The position numbers were made by a program, and so were the translations under genes. Under the pieces are notes generated by a model, which saw only the letters and a program-made list of their open reading frames with translations, ran no database searches and was not told the DNA's origin. Source: Crenobacter intestini (GTDB taxonomy: Bacteria; Pseudomonadota; Gammaproteobacteria; Burkholderiales; Chromobacteriaceae). Taken from it: a stretch of 64,000 nt of DNA. The stretch covers positions 33,721 to 97,720 of the forward strand of contig NZ_STGJ01000014.1 of the NCBI RefSeq assembly GCF_004919095.1, written 5' to 3'. Of this stretch, positions 25,875 to 34,936 are shown piece by piece (the first letter of the stretch is position 1; each line of letters opens with the position of its first letter).

Positions 25875-28800
25875 ATGCAGCCGTTGATCGTCTCCCAGCA
25901 GCTCACCCAGGGCGTGGCCGATTTTTTGCGCACCGCCTTCCCGTCGACCACCCCGGGCTTCGAGGGGATGTTCGACCGTTTCCTCGACGCGCGCGGCAAT
26001 CTGTTCAAGGGGCCGTATTTGACGGTGCCGCTGCCGTTTCGCAAGGAGGGCGGAGACGGCAAGCCGCCTTACGCCTGGCTGCCGGGGGCTTTCGTGCCGC
26101 ACGCGCATCAGGCGCGCGCCTTTGCGCGGCTGGACGGGGAAGCCGCCCGCTCGACGCTGGTGGCCACCGGCACCGGCTCGGGCAAGACCGAGTGCTTCCT
26201 CTACCCCATCCTCGAGCATTGCCGGCGCGAGCGGGCCGCCGGCCGCGCCGGCATCAAGGCGATCATCCTGTATCCGATGAACGCGCTGGCCGGCGACCAG
26301 GCCTCGCGCGTCGCCAAGGAAATCGTCAAGGCGCCTGAGCTGGCCGGGGTGCGCGCCGGGCTGTATGTAGGGGACACGCCGGCGGTCGAGTCGCAGACGG
26401 TCGCGCAGCTGGACAAGAACAGCTACACGGTGATCACCGACCGAAACACCCTGCGCGACAACCCGCCGGACATTCTGCTGACCAACTACAAGATGCTGGA
26501 CTTCCTGCTGATCCGTGCCGCCGACGCCCCCCTGTGGGCGCAGCAGGCGCCGGATACGCTGCGCTACCTGGTGGTCGACGAGCTGCATACCTTCGACGGC
26601 GCGCAAGGGACGGACCTGGCCTGCCTGATCCGCCGCCTGAAGGGGCGGCTGTCGACGCCGCCCGGCCAGCTGGTTTGCGTGGGCACTTCGGCGACGCTGG
26701 GCGACGACGGGGTCGACGCGCTGACCGCGTTCGCCGGCGACGTGTTCGGCGAGCCGCTGGCGGCCGACGCGGTGATCGGCGAAGACCGCGAGTCGGTGGG
26801 CGACTACCTGGCCGCGGCGGTGGTCGAATATACCGCAGCCCCGCAGCCGGCCGACCTGGCCGCCTTGCAGCCGGAAAGCTACGACGACCTGCCCGAGTAC
26901 CTTGCCGCGCAGGCGGCACTGTGGCTGGGCGGGCCGGTGGCCGCGCAGTTGGTGCAGGACTTTGACTGGCGCTGCCGGCTGGGCGACAAACTGAAGAGCC
27001 ACTTCGCCTTCCAGAACCTGCTGCGCGACCTCGACCGGCTGGGCGGCAAGTCGGTGCTGCTGGACGACGTGTTGATGCTGCTCTCGCGGCGGCTGGCCGC
27101 ATGCGACGACGAACGCTTCCCCTTGCTATGGCTCTCCAGCTTGCTGGCGCTGGTCGCCCACGCGCGCAAACCCGGCCATCAAGACTTCTTCCTGCAGGTG
27201 AAGGTCGAGATCTGGCTGCGCGAGCTGCGCCGCATGGTGGCGGCACTGGACGCACAACCGGTGCTGTGCCACCACGACGACCTGGGCAAGCAGGGCCTCG
27301 AGCGGCGTTACCTGCCGGTCGTCCATTGCCGAGACTGCCACGCGACCGGCTGGGGCGCGACCTACGACAAGGGCCAGCCCGGCCAGCTCGATACCAGCCT
27401 GCAGACCTTCTATCAGGCGTTCTTTGCCGAGGACGTGACCACCCGTTTCGTGTTTCCGGCCGTCGACGACGCCGACTCGCGCGTGTTCGAGCGGCACAAG
27501 CTGTGCCCGGCCTGCGGCACGCTGCATGCCAGCGCGCAGGACAAGTGCGAGGCGTGCGAAGCAGCCCCCCTGTTGCCGGTGCTGATCGCCAGCAACCTGC
27601 GCGAGGGCAAGCGCAACGGCGCGACCTTGACCAAGTCGCACCATGACTGCCCGTTCTGCGCCGGTTACAAGAGCCTGACCATCGTCGGCTCGCAGGCGGC
27701 GTCGCTGGCGGCGGTGATGATCGGCCAGTTGTTCGGCAGCCGCTACAACGCGGACAAGAAGCTGATCGCCTTTTCCGACTCGGTGCAGGATGCCGCGCAC
27801 CGCGCGGGCTTTCTGGCTGCGCGCACCTGGCGGCTGAACCTGCGCCCGGCCATGGCCCAGGTGATCGCCGGCGCCGCGGCCGAAGGGCAGCCGCTGACGC
27901 TGGCCGAGCTGCCCGCGCGTTTCGAGCGCCACTGGCGTGCGCAGCTGGGCGACGCGTACTACGTCGCCAACTTCCTGCCGCCGCAGATGCAGTGGATGCG
28001 CGACTACGAGGCTCTGCTCGCCTCGGGCAAGCTGCCCGAGGGCAGCACGCTGTTAACCGAGATGGGCAAGCTGTTGCCGCTGGTGATCAAGGCCGAGTTC
28101 GGGCAGGACGCGCAAATCGGCCGCACCCTGCCGGCCACTGGCACGGCGATGGTCGAGCCTTACCCGGGCGGGCTGGACGAGGCCGCGCACTGGCTGTTGC
28201 CGCGCCTCAAGGAAACGCTGGAGCCGCTCGCCGCGACCACCGTTGCCGAGGCGCGGGTGTTCCTGACCGGGCTGATCGAAGCCATGCAGCGGCAGGGCGC
28301 CTGGACCGACCCGGAGCTGGCCTTCTACGCGCGTTCCGGCAGTTCGCCCTGGCCCTATAAGAAGCAGGTGAGCCTGTGCAAGCTGCTCTCCGGCCCGCGG
28401 CCGCCACGGTTTGTCACGATCGACGAATTCAAGCGTTGCGCGGCGGTGTGCGGCAAGGAGTCCTCTGCTTTCCGGGCGTGGGCCTACGCGTCCTTGCCCG
28501 CGCTGCACCTGGAAGCGCTCGGTGCGGACCGGCTGCTGACGCCGCTGTACCGCTTGGCGTTTGAGGCGCTCGCGCATGCGCAGCTGGTGGTCAGCGAGGA
28601 GGCCGAAGCGCGCGACAAGCTGCCGGTGTGGGGGCTGAACCCGGCGCGATTCAACGTGGTGGAAGGGGCCGAGGCGTGGCGTTGCGATACCTGCCACGCC
28701 ACGCGGATGGCCGCCCCCGGCGCCGGCCTGGCCGGCCAGCCCTGCCGGCGCAAAGGCTGCCGTGGCCATCTGGCGGCCGGCACGCCGCCGGGCGATTTTT

Positions 28801-31800
28801 TCCGCAAGCTCTACCTGCACGCCGATATCTGCCGCGTGGTCGCCCACGAGCACACCGGCTTGCTGCCGCGCGAGACGCGCGAAGCGGTCGAGCGCAGCTT
28901 CAAGGCCAAGGAAGCGCAACCCGGGCAGGTCAACCTGCTCTCGGCGACCCCGACGCTGGAGATGGGGATCGACATCGGCGACCTCTCCAGCGTGCTGCAG
29001 TGTTCGATCCCGCCCGCGCAGGCCAACTACATCCAGCGCGCCGGCCGTGCCGGGCGCAGTACCGGCAACGCGCTGCTGGTCAGCATGGCGGCCAGCCGCC
29101 CGCACGACCTGTATTTCTGGGCAGACCCCAAAGTCATGCTGACCGGCGCCGTCGACGCACCCGGCGTGTTCCTCAACGCCTCGGCCGTGCTCGAGCGCCA
29201 GCTCACGGCGTTCACGCTCGACTGCTGGGTGCATGAGCGCGGCCAGACCGCCCGGATTCCGTCTGAAATCAACAGCGTTTTCCGCGCGATCACCGCTCGC
29301 GACACCGCGCGCTTCCCCTACCCGTGGCTCGCTTACGTCGAGCAGCACCGTGCCCGCCTGCTCGAGCGCTTCCTCGCCTTGTTTGGCCAGGCGGGCGCCA
29401 CGGCGCTGACCGAAGAGACGCAGAACTGGCTGCGCCGCTTCATCGAAGGCGGGGCGGGGCAGGAAAGCCCGCTTGCTTGCAAGATCGTCGACCGCCTGCA
29501 GGGCATCGCCACCGACGTGGACAGCTTGCGCCGCAAGCGCGACGCGACCGTCCGCGAGGCCGACAAGCTGGTACAGAAGAAGAAAGACTCGGTGCTGGGC
29601 GAGGAAGAAGCGGCTGAGCTGGCGCGCCTGGAGCAGGACCGCTCGGCGCTGGGCAGGCTGATCGCCGGTATCGTGGGCAAGGCGACGCTGAACGTGTTCA
29701 CCGACGAAGGACTGCTGCCGAACTACGCGTTCCCCGAGCAGGGGGTGCTGCTGCGTTCGATCATCGTGCGCGAGCCCAAGGCCGGCGCGACGCTGCCGGA
29801 GTCGGAAACCTACGAGTACGAGCGCCCGGGCGCGACTGCCATCACCGAGCTTGCGCCCAACAACACCTTCTACGCGGAGGGGCGAAAGGTCGTGGTCAAC
29901 CAGGTCGACGTCTCCAAGGCCAAGCCCGAACTCTGGCGGTTCTGCCGGCAGTGTTCGTACGCTGAGCTGGCGTCGGCGGCCGAGCCGCATGCGGCGTGCC
30001 CGCGCTGCGGCGATCCGTGGTGGAAGGACAGCGGCCGGGTGCACGAGATGCTGCGCCTGACCACGGTCTTCGCGCGGACACTCGACCGCGACAGCCGGAT
30101 CGCCGACGACTCGGACGAACGCCAGCGCGGCTTTTATGTGCGCCAGGCGCTGGTCGACAGCCCGCCCGAGGCGGTGCGCCAGGCGTTCATGATCGACAGC
30201 CCGGACTTCCCGTTCGGCTTCGAATTCCTCGACCGCGTCACCTTCCGCGAGGTGAACTTCGGCGAGCATGACCCGCAGGGCATGCCGATGCAGATCGGCG
30301 GCAAGGATTTCAAGCGCCCGGGTTTTGCCATCTGCCCCGATTGCGGCACTTTGCAAATGAGGCGCAAGCCCGAGGAACAGTTCCGTAACCACGCCTCCTG
30401 GTGCGCCAAACGCAAGGAGAAGGTGGAAACCCCGCACAAGTGCGTGTTCCTGTACCGGGAGTTCGCCAGCGAGGGCATCCGCCTGCATCTGCCGGAAATC
30501 AGCAACGCGGCGCTGCTCAGTTTCGTCGCCGCGCTGGAGCTGGGCCTGGCCCGCCGCTTCCGCGGCGCGGTCGACCACCTGCGCATCGCGCTGGACATGC
30601 ACATGGCCGCCGGTTCGGATACACCGCGTTGCTATCTGGTGATCTACGACAGCGTCCCCGGCGGGACCGGCTACTTGAAGGAATTGATGCGCGCGCCGGA
30701 GCCGCTGCTCGAAGTGCTGGAAATCGCGCGCGCGGCGCTGGACGCTTGCGCCTGCAACCAGGATGCGGAGAGCGATGGCTGCTACCGCTGTGTGTACCGC
30801 TACCACAACAGCCACGACCGGATGTGGATTTCCCGCCAGGCCGCGCAGCGCCTGCTGGGGGATGTGCTGCGCAACAAGCAGTCGCTGCGCAAGGTCACCC
30901 AACTGGCCGCTACGTTGCCGTCCAACCAGCTGCTCGACAGCGAGCTTGAAAAGCGTTTTGTCGAAGCCTTGCGGCGTGAACAGGGCGGGCAACGCTTCAC
31001 GCTGAGCGAGCTGCTGTTCAAGGGCAAGTCCGGTTACCTCGTCCAGGCCGGCACGCGCCGCTGGAAGCTCGAGCTGCAGGTCAGGCTGGGCGAGGCTGAC
31101 GGCGTGACGGTCGAGTGCCAGCCTGACTTTGTGTTCTGGCCGGACGACGGCGCCGACGACTTGCCGGTCGCGGTGTTCCTCGACGGCTGGCAGTACCACA
31201 AGGACATCGTTGCGACCGACCTGGCCAAACGGCTGGCCATCGCCAAGAGCGGGCGTTTCTCGGTGTGGACGCTGGTCTGGGAAGATGTGGAAGGCGCGCT
31301 GGGTGGCAGTGCATCCGCCACGCCGCCTATCTGGGAGAGCGTATTGTCCGGTCAGCCCCGTGCGGGCGTCGAGCGCCTGTGCGCAGCATTGGGCGCATCG
31401 GCGCCGGTTGACTTTGCCACGCAGGCCCCGTTCGCCCAGTTGCACCAGCGCCTCGCCGGGCATCGCCACGCCGCTTTGCGCCAACTGGCGCTGGCGCTGT
31501 CTTCCGGGCTCATGATGCCGCTGAGCGACGCTGCTACGCTCGAGGCGTTTCGGCAAGGGGCGTTCTGGCAACGGCTGGACGAGCTGGAACTGCTGCAGGG
31601 CTTTGCCGATGCCCGCTTCGGCGTGCGCAAGCTGGGTGCGGGGCTGACGCTGGCCACCGGCTTGCATCCCGAACAGCTCAAGCAACTGCTGACGGGCCAG
31701 TGTTCGCCGCAGGCCGAACCCTTGCTGGTCGGGCAGTGGTCGGCCCAGCAACTGCCCGACGACGCGTGCCGTCAGGCCTGGCAGCAACTGTGGCAGGTGA

Positions 31801-32204
31801 TGAACCTGCTGCTGCCCTTGCGCCACCTGTGGGTGGGCAACGCAGACATGCCCGCGCTGGCCGCCCTGCGCGACAGCCCCTTGCTGCAACTGGGGGCCGG
31901 CGGGCTGACTGACGATTGGCAGGAAACGGTCGAGGTCTGCGACGAGCGCACGCACCACTGGTGCAAGGCGCTGGCCGCTGTCGGCATCGCAGCGCCGGAG
32001 GCCGGTTACGCCTTGCTGGACCCCAAAGGCCTGGTACTGGCCGAGGCGGAACTGGCCTGGCCGTCGTGCAAGGTGGCGCTATTGCTGCCCGAGTGCGCGC
32101 AGGAAAGCGACGTGTTTGCCGGCCAGGGCTGGCAGTGCTTTATCGTGTCCGGGCAGGATTTGCCCGCGGCGCTGGGTAATCTTCTTTCGGAGACCTTGCT
32201 ATGA
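25875..32204 (+). CDS. Giant DEAD/DEAH helicase with DUF1998, DruE-like
   Basis: The protein has 2109 residues. N-terminal helicase lobe: Walker A TLVATGTGSGKTECF (about 93), Walker B LVVDELHTFDGAQGTDL (about 233), motif III VCVGTSATLGDD. Zinc-type pairs occur between 478 and 595 (VVHCRDCHATGW, LCPACGTLHA, CEACEA, HHDCPFCAGY). C-terminal lobe: NLLSATPTLEMGIDIGDLSS and YIQRAGRAGRSTG (about 1018-1060). DUF1998 follows at about 1530-1680 (IYDSVPGGTGYLKEL and the ESDGCYRCVYRYHNS cluster). Near 1750-1810, QPDFVFWP and VAVFLDGWQYHKD suggest a restriction-endonuclease-like fold. DISARM splits these functions between DrmA and DrmB; the fused arrangement and size fit Druantia DruE. Confidence 0.9.
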   Translation: MQPLIVSQQLTQGVADFLRTAFPSTTPGFEGMFDRFLDARGNLFKGPYLTVPLPFRKEGGDGKPPYAWLPGAFVPHAHQARAFARLDGEAARSTLVATGTGSGKTECFLYPILEHCRRERAAGRAGIKAIILYPMNALAGDQASRVAKEIVKAPELAGVRAGLYVGDTPAVESQTVAQLDKNSYTVITDRNTLRDNPPDILLTNYKMLDFLLIRAADAPLWAQQAPDTLRYLVVDELHTFDGAQGTDLACLIRRLKGRLSTPPGQLVCVGTSATLGDDGVDALTAFAGDVFGEPLAADAVIGEDRESVGDYLAAAVVEYTAAPQPADLAALQPESYDDLPEYLAAQAALWLGGPVAAQLVQDFDWRCRLGDKLKSHFAFQNLLRDLDRLGGKSVLLDDVLMLLSRRLAACDDERFPLLWLSSLLALVAHARKPGHQDFFLQVKVEIWLRELRRMVAALDAQPVLCHHDDLGKQGLERRYLPVVHCRDCHATGWGATYDKGQPGQLDTSLQTFYQAFFAEDVTTRFVFPAVDDADSRVFERHKLCPACGTLHASAQDKCEACEAAPLLPVLIASNLREGKRNGATLTKSHHDCPFCAGYKSLTIVGSQAASLAAVMIGQLFGSRYNADKKLIAFSDSVQDAAHRAGFLAARTWRLNLRPAMAQVIAGAAAEGQPLTLAELPARFERHWRAQLGDAYYVANFLPPQMQWMRDYEALLASGKLPEGSTLLTEMGKLLPLVIKAEFGQDAQIGRTLPATGTAMVEPYPGGLDEAAHWLLPRLKETLEPLAATTVAEARVFLTGLIEAMQRQGAWTDPELAFYARSGSSPWPYKKQVSLCKLLSGPRPPRFVTIDEFKRCAAVCGKESSAFRAWAYASLPALHLEALGADRLLTPLYRLAFEALAHAQLVVSEEAEARDKLPVWGLNPARFNVVEGAEAWRCDTCHATRMAAPGAGLAGQPCRRKGCRGHLAAGTPPGDFFRKLYLHADICRVVAHEHTGLLPRETREAVERSFKAKEAQPGQVNLLSATPTLEMGIDIGDLSSVLQCSIPPAQANYIQRAGRAGRSTGNALLVSMAASRPHDLYFWADPKVMLTGAVDAPGVFLNASAVLERQLTAFTLDCWVHERGQTARIPSEINSVFRAITARDTARFPYPWLAYVEQHRARLLERFLALFGQAGATALTEETQNWLRRFIEGGAGQESPLACKIVDRLQGIATDVDSLRRKRDATVREADKLVQKKKDSVLGEEEAAELARLEQDRSALGRLIAGIVGKATLNVFTDEGLLPNYAFPEQGVLLRSIIVREPKAGATLPESETYEYERPGATAITELAPNNTFYAEGRKVVVNQVDVSKAKPELWRFCRQCSYAELASAAEPHAACPRCGDPWWKDSGRVHEMLRLTTVFARTLDRDSRIADDSDERQRGFYVRQALVDSPPEAVRQAFMIDSPDFPFGFEFLDRVTFREVNFGEHDPQGMPMQIGGKDFKRPGFAICPDCGTLQMRRKPEEQFRNHASWCAKRKEKVETPHKCVFLYREFASEGIRLHLPEISNAALLSFVAALELGLARRFRGAVDHLRIALDMHMAAGSDTPRCYLVIYDSVPGGTGYLKELMRAPEPLLEVLEIARAALDACACNQDAESDGCYRCVYRYHNSHDRMWISRQAAQRLLGDVLRNKQSLRKVTQLAATLPSNQLLDSELEKRFVEALRREQGGQRFTLSELLFKGKSGYLVQAGTRRWKLELQVRLGEADGVTVECQPDFVFWPDDGADDLPVAVFLDGWQYHKDIVATDLAKRLAIAKSGRFSVWTLVWEDVEGALGGSASATPPIWESVLSGQPRAGVERLCAALGASAPVDFATQAPFAQLHQRLAGHRHAALRQLALALSSGLMMPLSDAATLEAFRQGAFWQRLDELELLQGFADARFGVRKLGAGLTLATGLHPEQLKQLLTGQCSPQAEPLLVGQWSAQQLPDDACRQAWQQLWQVMNLLLPLRHLWVGNADMPALAALRDSPLLQLGAGGLTDDWQETVEVCDERTHHWCKALAAVGIAAPEAGYALLDPKGLVLAEAELAWPSCKVALLLPECAQESDVFAGQGWQCFIVSGQDLPAALGNLLSETLL

Positions 32205-34306
32205 CGCTGGCCCCCAAAATCGCCATGTCGGACGACTTCCTCAAGTCGTTCGCCGCTGTCCCCCGCGCCTACCAGCAGGCTGTGCTGGGTTTCCTCGCGA
32301 AATTTAGGCAGAACCCCCTGGCCAGCGGCATCAACTACGAGCGTATCCACGACGCCGCGGACCCCAACATGCGGTCGGTGCGGATGGGGGACAATATGCG
32401 CGGCATCGTGCTCAAGCCGGAGCACGGCAACGTGTATTGCCTGCTGTGGGTCGACAGGCACGACGACGCCTACCAGTGGGCCCGTCGTCACAAGGTGGCG
32501 ATTCACCCCGACCTCGGCAGCATCCAGGTGTATGCGGTGCAGGAGGATGGATCGCACGCCACGGTGGCGGACGCCCCCAACCTGGGTGCCCAACCCTCGG
32601 CCGGGCTGTTTGATGCGCTCAAGGACAGGGAAATCCGCCGGCTGGGGGTGCCCGATGAGCGCCTGCAGGCCGTCCGTGCCGTCCGCAACGAGGACGAGCT
32701 GGAAGCCTTGCAGAGCCAGTTGCCCGACGAAGCATTCGAGGCGCTGTTCCTGTTTGCCGCCGGCGAATCTTTCGAGCGCCTCGTCAGCGAGCGCGAAGCT
32801 CCGGTGCAGGTGGACCCGGAGGATTTTGGCGCGGCGCTGGAGCGCGATACGACCCGCCGGCATTTTGTCGTACTGACCGACGACAGCGACCTGGAGGCAT
32901 TGCTGGCCGCACCGCTGGAGCGCTGGCGCGTGTTCCTGCACCCCAGTCAGCGCAAGCTGGTCGAGCGGGACTGGAACGGTCCGGTCAAGGTGACCGGCGG
33001 CGCCGGCACCGGCAAGACGGTGGTCGCCATGCACCGGGCAGCACGCCTGGCCCGCCAGTATGCGGCGCTCCCCGGCAAGCCCGTGTTGTTCACGACCTTC
33101 ACCAAGACGCTGGCAGAGGATATCCGCCAGCATCTGGCCTTGCTGTGCACGCCGCAGGAACTGGAGAAGATCCAGGTCACCAACCTCGACCAGTGGGCGC
33201 TGTCCCTGCTGCGCCGTTTCGGCTACCGGCACACCCTGCTGTACGCCGAAGCCGAACGAAAGCGCATGTGGCAGGCGGCGCTCGTCGCCCTGCCTGCGGA
33301 GTTCGACCTGTCGGCGCAGTTTCTGCGCGCCGAATACGAACGGGTCATTTTGCCGCAGGGCTGCGAAACCGCGGACGACTACATGCGCGCAAGCCGGGTG
33401 GGCCGGGGCGGCCAGTTAAGCCGGCTGCAACGCAAGCGCTTATGGCCGGTTTTCGCCGAATACCGTGCACAACTGCAGGCGGCCAATCTGCGTGAGCCGG
33501 AAGAGGCTTTCCGCGAAGCGTGCCAGCTGCTGCAAAGGGAAAAACCCGCGCTGGGCATCCGCGCCATGGTGGTCGACGAAGCGCAGGACATCAGCAGTGC
33601 CGCCTTCGAATTGATCAGGGCCGCGGTCGGGCCGGCCGAGAACGACCTGTTTATCGTGGGTGACGCGCACCAGCGCATCTACCGGCACAAGGTCGTGCTG
33701 GGGCGGGCAGGCATCGAAGTGCGCGGCCGCAGCCGCCGGCTCAAGGTCAATTACCGCACCACCGACGAAATCCGCCAGTGGGCCTGTGCCCAGCTCGAAG
33801 GCTGCTCGGTCGATGATCTCGACGGCGAGCAGGACTCCCTGCGCGGCTATCGTTCGCTGACCCATGGCGACGCGCCGGACGTCATCGCTTCGACTTCGGT
33901 CGAAGCGGATGTGTCCCACCTGCTGGATATCCTGGCCCAGCTTCAGGGAGACGGCATCGAATTGCGCGAGGTATGTGTCACGGCACGCACCAACGACGAC
34001 CTGGACACGCTGGCCGCCAGCCTTGCCCAGCATGGCGTGCAGGTGTTCCGGTTGGAGGGTTCGACTGCGGACGACCACACCGTTGCAGGCGTGCGTCTGG
34101 CGACCATGCACCGGATCAAGGGGCTGGAATTCGGCGTGGTGATCATTGCCGGCTATAAGGGCAGCAACGCATACGCTGAACTGTTCAGCAGGGACGAGGA
34201 TGCCGGCGTGTCTGAAGAAACCGCGCTGGCCGAGCGCTGCTTGCTGCATGTAGCCGCGACCCGCGCCAAACGCCACCTCTTTGTCCTCTCACGCCCGGCC
34301 GGGTAG
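32201..34306 (+). CDS. UvrD-type SF1 helicase with RelE-like N-terminus
   Basis: The 701-residue protein starts inside the stop of the giant helicase gene (ATGA at 32201-32204). Its first 110 residues resemble a RelE/ParE-type toxin: FLKSFAAVPRAYQQAVLGFL, then MRSVRMGDNMRGIVLKPEHG and YCLLWVDRHDDAYQWARRHK. The SF1 motor has Walker A TGGAGTGKTVVAMHRAARL (about 264), Walker B MVVDEAQDISSAAFELI (about 458), FIVGDAHQRIYRHK, NYRTTDEIRQW, TMHRIKGLEFGVVIIAG and HVAATRAKRHLFVLS at the end. RelE-like plus UvrD fusions occur in other bacteria. Whether the RelE-like part still cuts RNA or merely docks the helicase is unknown. It is the last gene of the operon. Confidence 0.9.
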   Translation: MTLAPKIAMSDDFLKSFAAVPRAYQQAVLGFLAKFRQNPLASGINYERIHDAADPNMRSVRMGDNMRGIVLKPEHGNVYCLLWVDRHDDAYQWARRHKVAIHPDLGSIQVYAVQEDGSHATVADAPNLGAQPSAGLFDALKDREIRRLGVPDERLQAVRAVRNEDELEALQSQLPDEAFEALFLFAAGESFERLVSEREAPVQVDPEDFGAALERDTTRRHFVVLTDDSDLEALLAAPLERWRVFLHPSQRKLVERDWNGPVKVTGGAGTGKTVVAMHRAARLARQYAALPGKPVLFTTFTKTLAEDIRQHLALLCTPQELEKIQVTNLDQWALSLLRRFGYRHTLLYAEAERKRMWQAALVALPAEFDLSAQFLRAEYERVILPQGCETADDYMRASRVGRGGQLSRLQRKRLWPVFAEYRAQLQAANLREPEEAFREACQLLQREKPALGIRAMVVDEAQDISSAAFELIRAAVGPAENDLFIVGDAHQRIYRHKVVLGRAGIEVRGRSRRLKVNYRTTDEIRQWACAQLEGCSVDDLDGEQDSLRGYRSLTHGDAPDVIASTSVEADVSHLLDILAQLQGDGIELREVCVTARTNDDLDTLAASLAQHGVQVFRLEGSTADDHTVAGVRLATMHRIKGLEFGVVIIAGYKGSNAYAELFSRDEDAGVSEETALAERCLLHVAATRAKRHLFVLSRPAG

Positions 34307-34816
34307 TAGGGGGGCGCGATAGGAGCCCACTACGGCCAACCGGCCGACAGTATGGCGAGGCTGGACGGGGATGTCGGGCGGGCAGGGCCGCAGTTGCCCA
34401 TGCCCACCTGTCCTGGCGGTGCTGCAAATAAAGGGACTGGTTCAAAAAGTAAGTGCAACGCCCTGTAAGCCCGCCAGCCGCCCGCCGCTTTCAGTCAACA
34501 GCACTATGCAATGCGGATGGCAGCTTGAACCCGTTGGACTCTACGATTTGCAGCCGACCTCAGTGCGTCCCTAGCGCAAGTAAGATTCATCTTTTGCATG
34601 CGCATGGGTACTGGCAGCAATGGGTGCAGGCAACTGGCCTAAGTGACGCCGGAAAGCTCGCTCTTGTCCGCCCGGCTCAGCACGCTTGCCGCCTTGCCGT
34701 ACCGATTCTCGCATGGCCAGTCCCAAGTGGCATGACAGCCCGCAAGGGGGAATATAAAGGCATGGCAAGGGCATTTTTCGCCAGTTGCGTAGGATTGATG
34801 ATGTTTGACTAAATTA
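34307..34816. other. Non-coding gap with an IS-end-like repeat
   Basis: About 510 bp without a convincing gene. At 34441-34460 lies ttcaaaaagtaagtgcaacg, found again exactly at 55534-55553. In both places it is followed by a similar CCTG-x-AAGCC. This looks like the terminal stretch of an insertion sequence left behind at a module boundary; I cannot assign the family. Confidence 0.5.
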
Positions 34817-34933
34817 ATGCCATTTTGGCAAAATTCGAAATTTTACGTTGTATCTCATGCCCATAGAGACTCGCTGATGCTCGAAGCACTCAAGTACCTT
34901 GAGGATCTCTTGGCTCCTCACTCGGAGGCATAA
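34817..34933 (+). CDS. Small ORF upstream of DUF6361 gene
   Basis: ATG AAT-region ORF of 38 codons: it begins MPFWQNSKFYVVSHAHRDSL and ends LLAPHSEA with TAA at 34931-34933, four bases before the GTG start of the next gene. The ribosome site GGAGG (34924-34928) of that gene lies within its last codons, which would couple translation. It could be a true small protein, a leader peptide, or the tail of a lost gene. No homology is recognised. Confidence 0.4.
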   Translation: MPFWQNSKFYVVSHAHRDSLMLEALKYLEDLLAPHSEA

Positions 34934-34936
34934 ACG

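Noticed and set aside
28053..31958. 1301-codon open frame on the minus strand
   Set aside because: Exact antisense of the giant helicase gene; GC-rich codon bias makes long false frames. No motifs or start signal.
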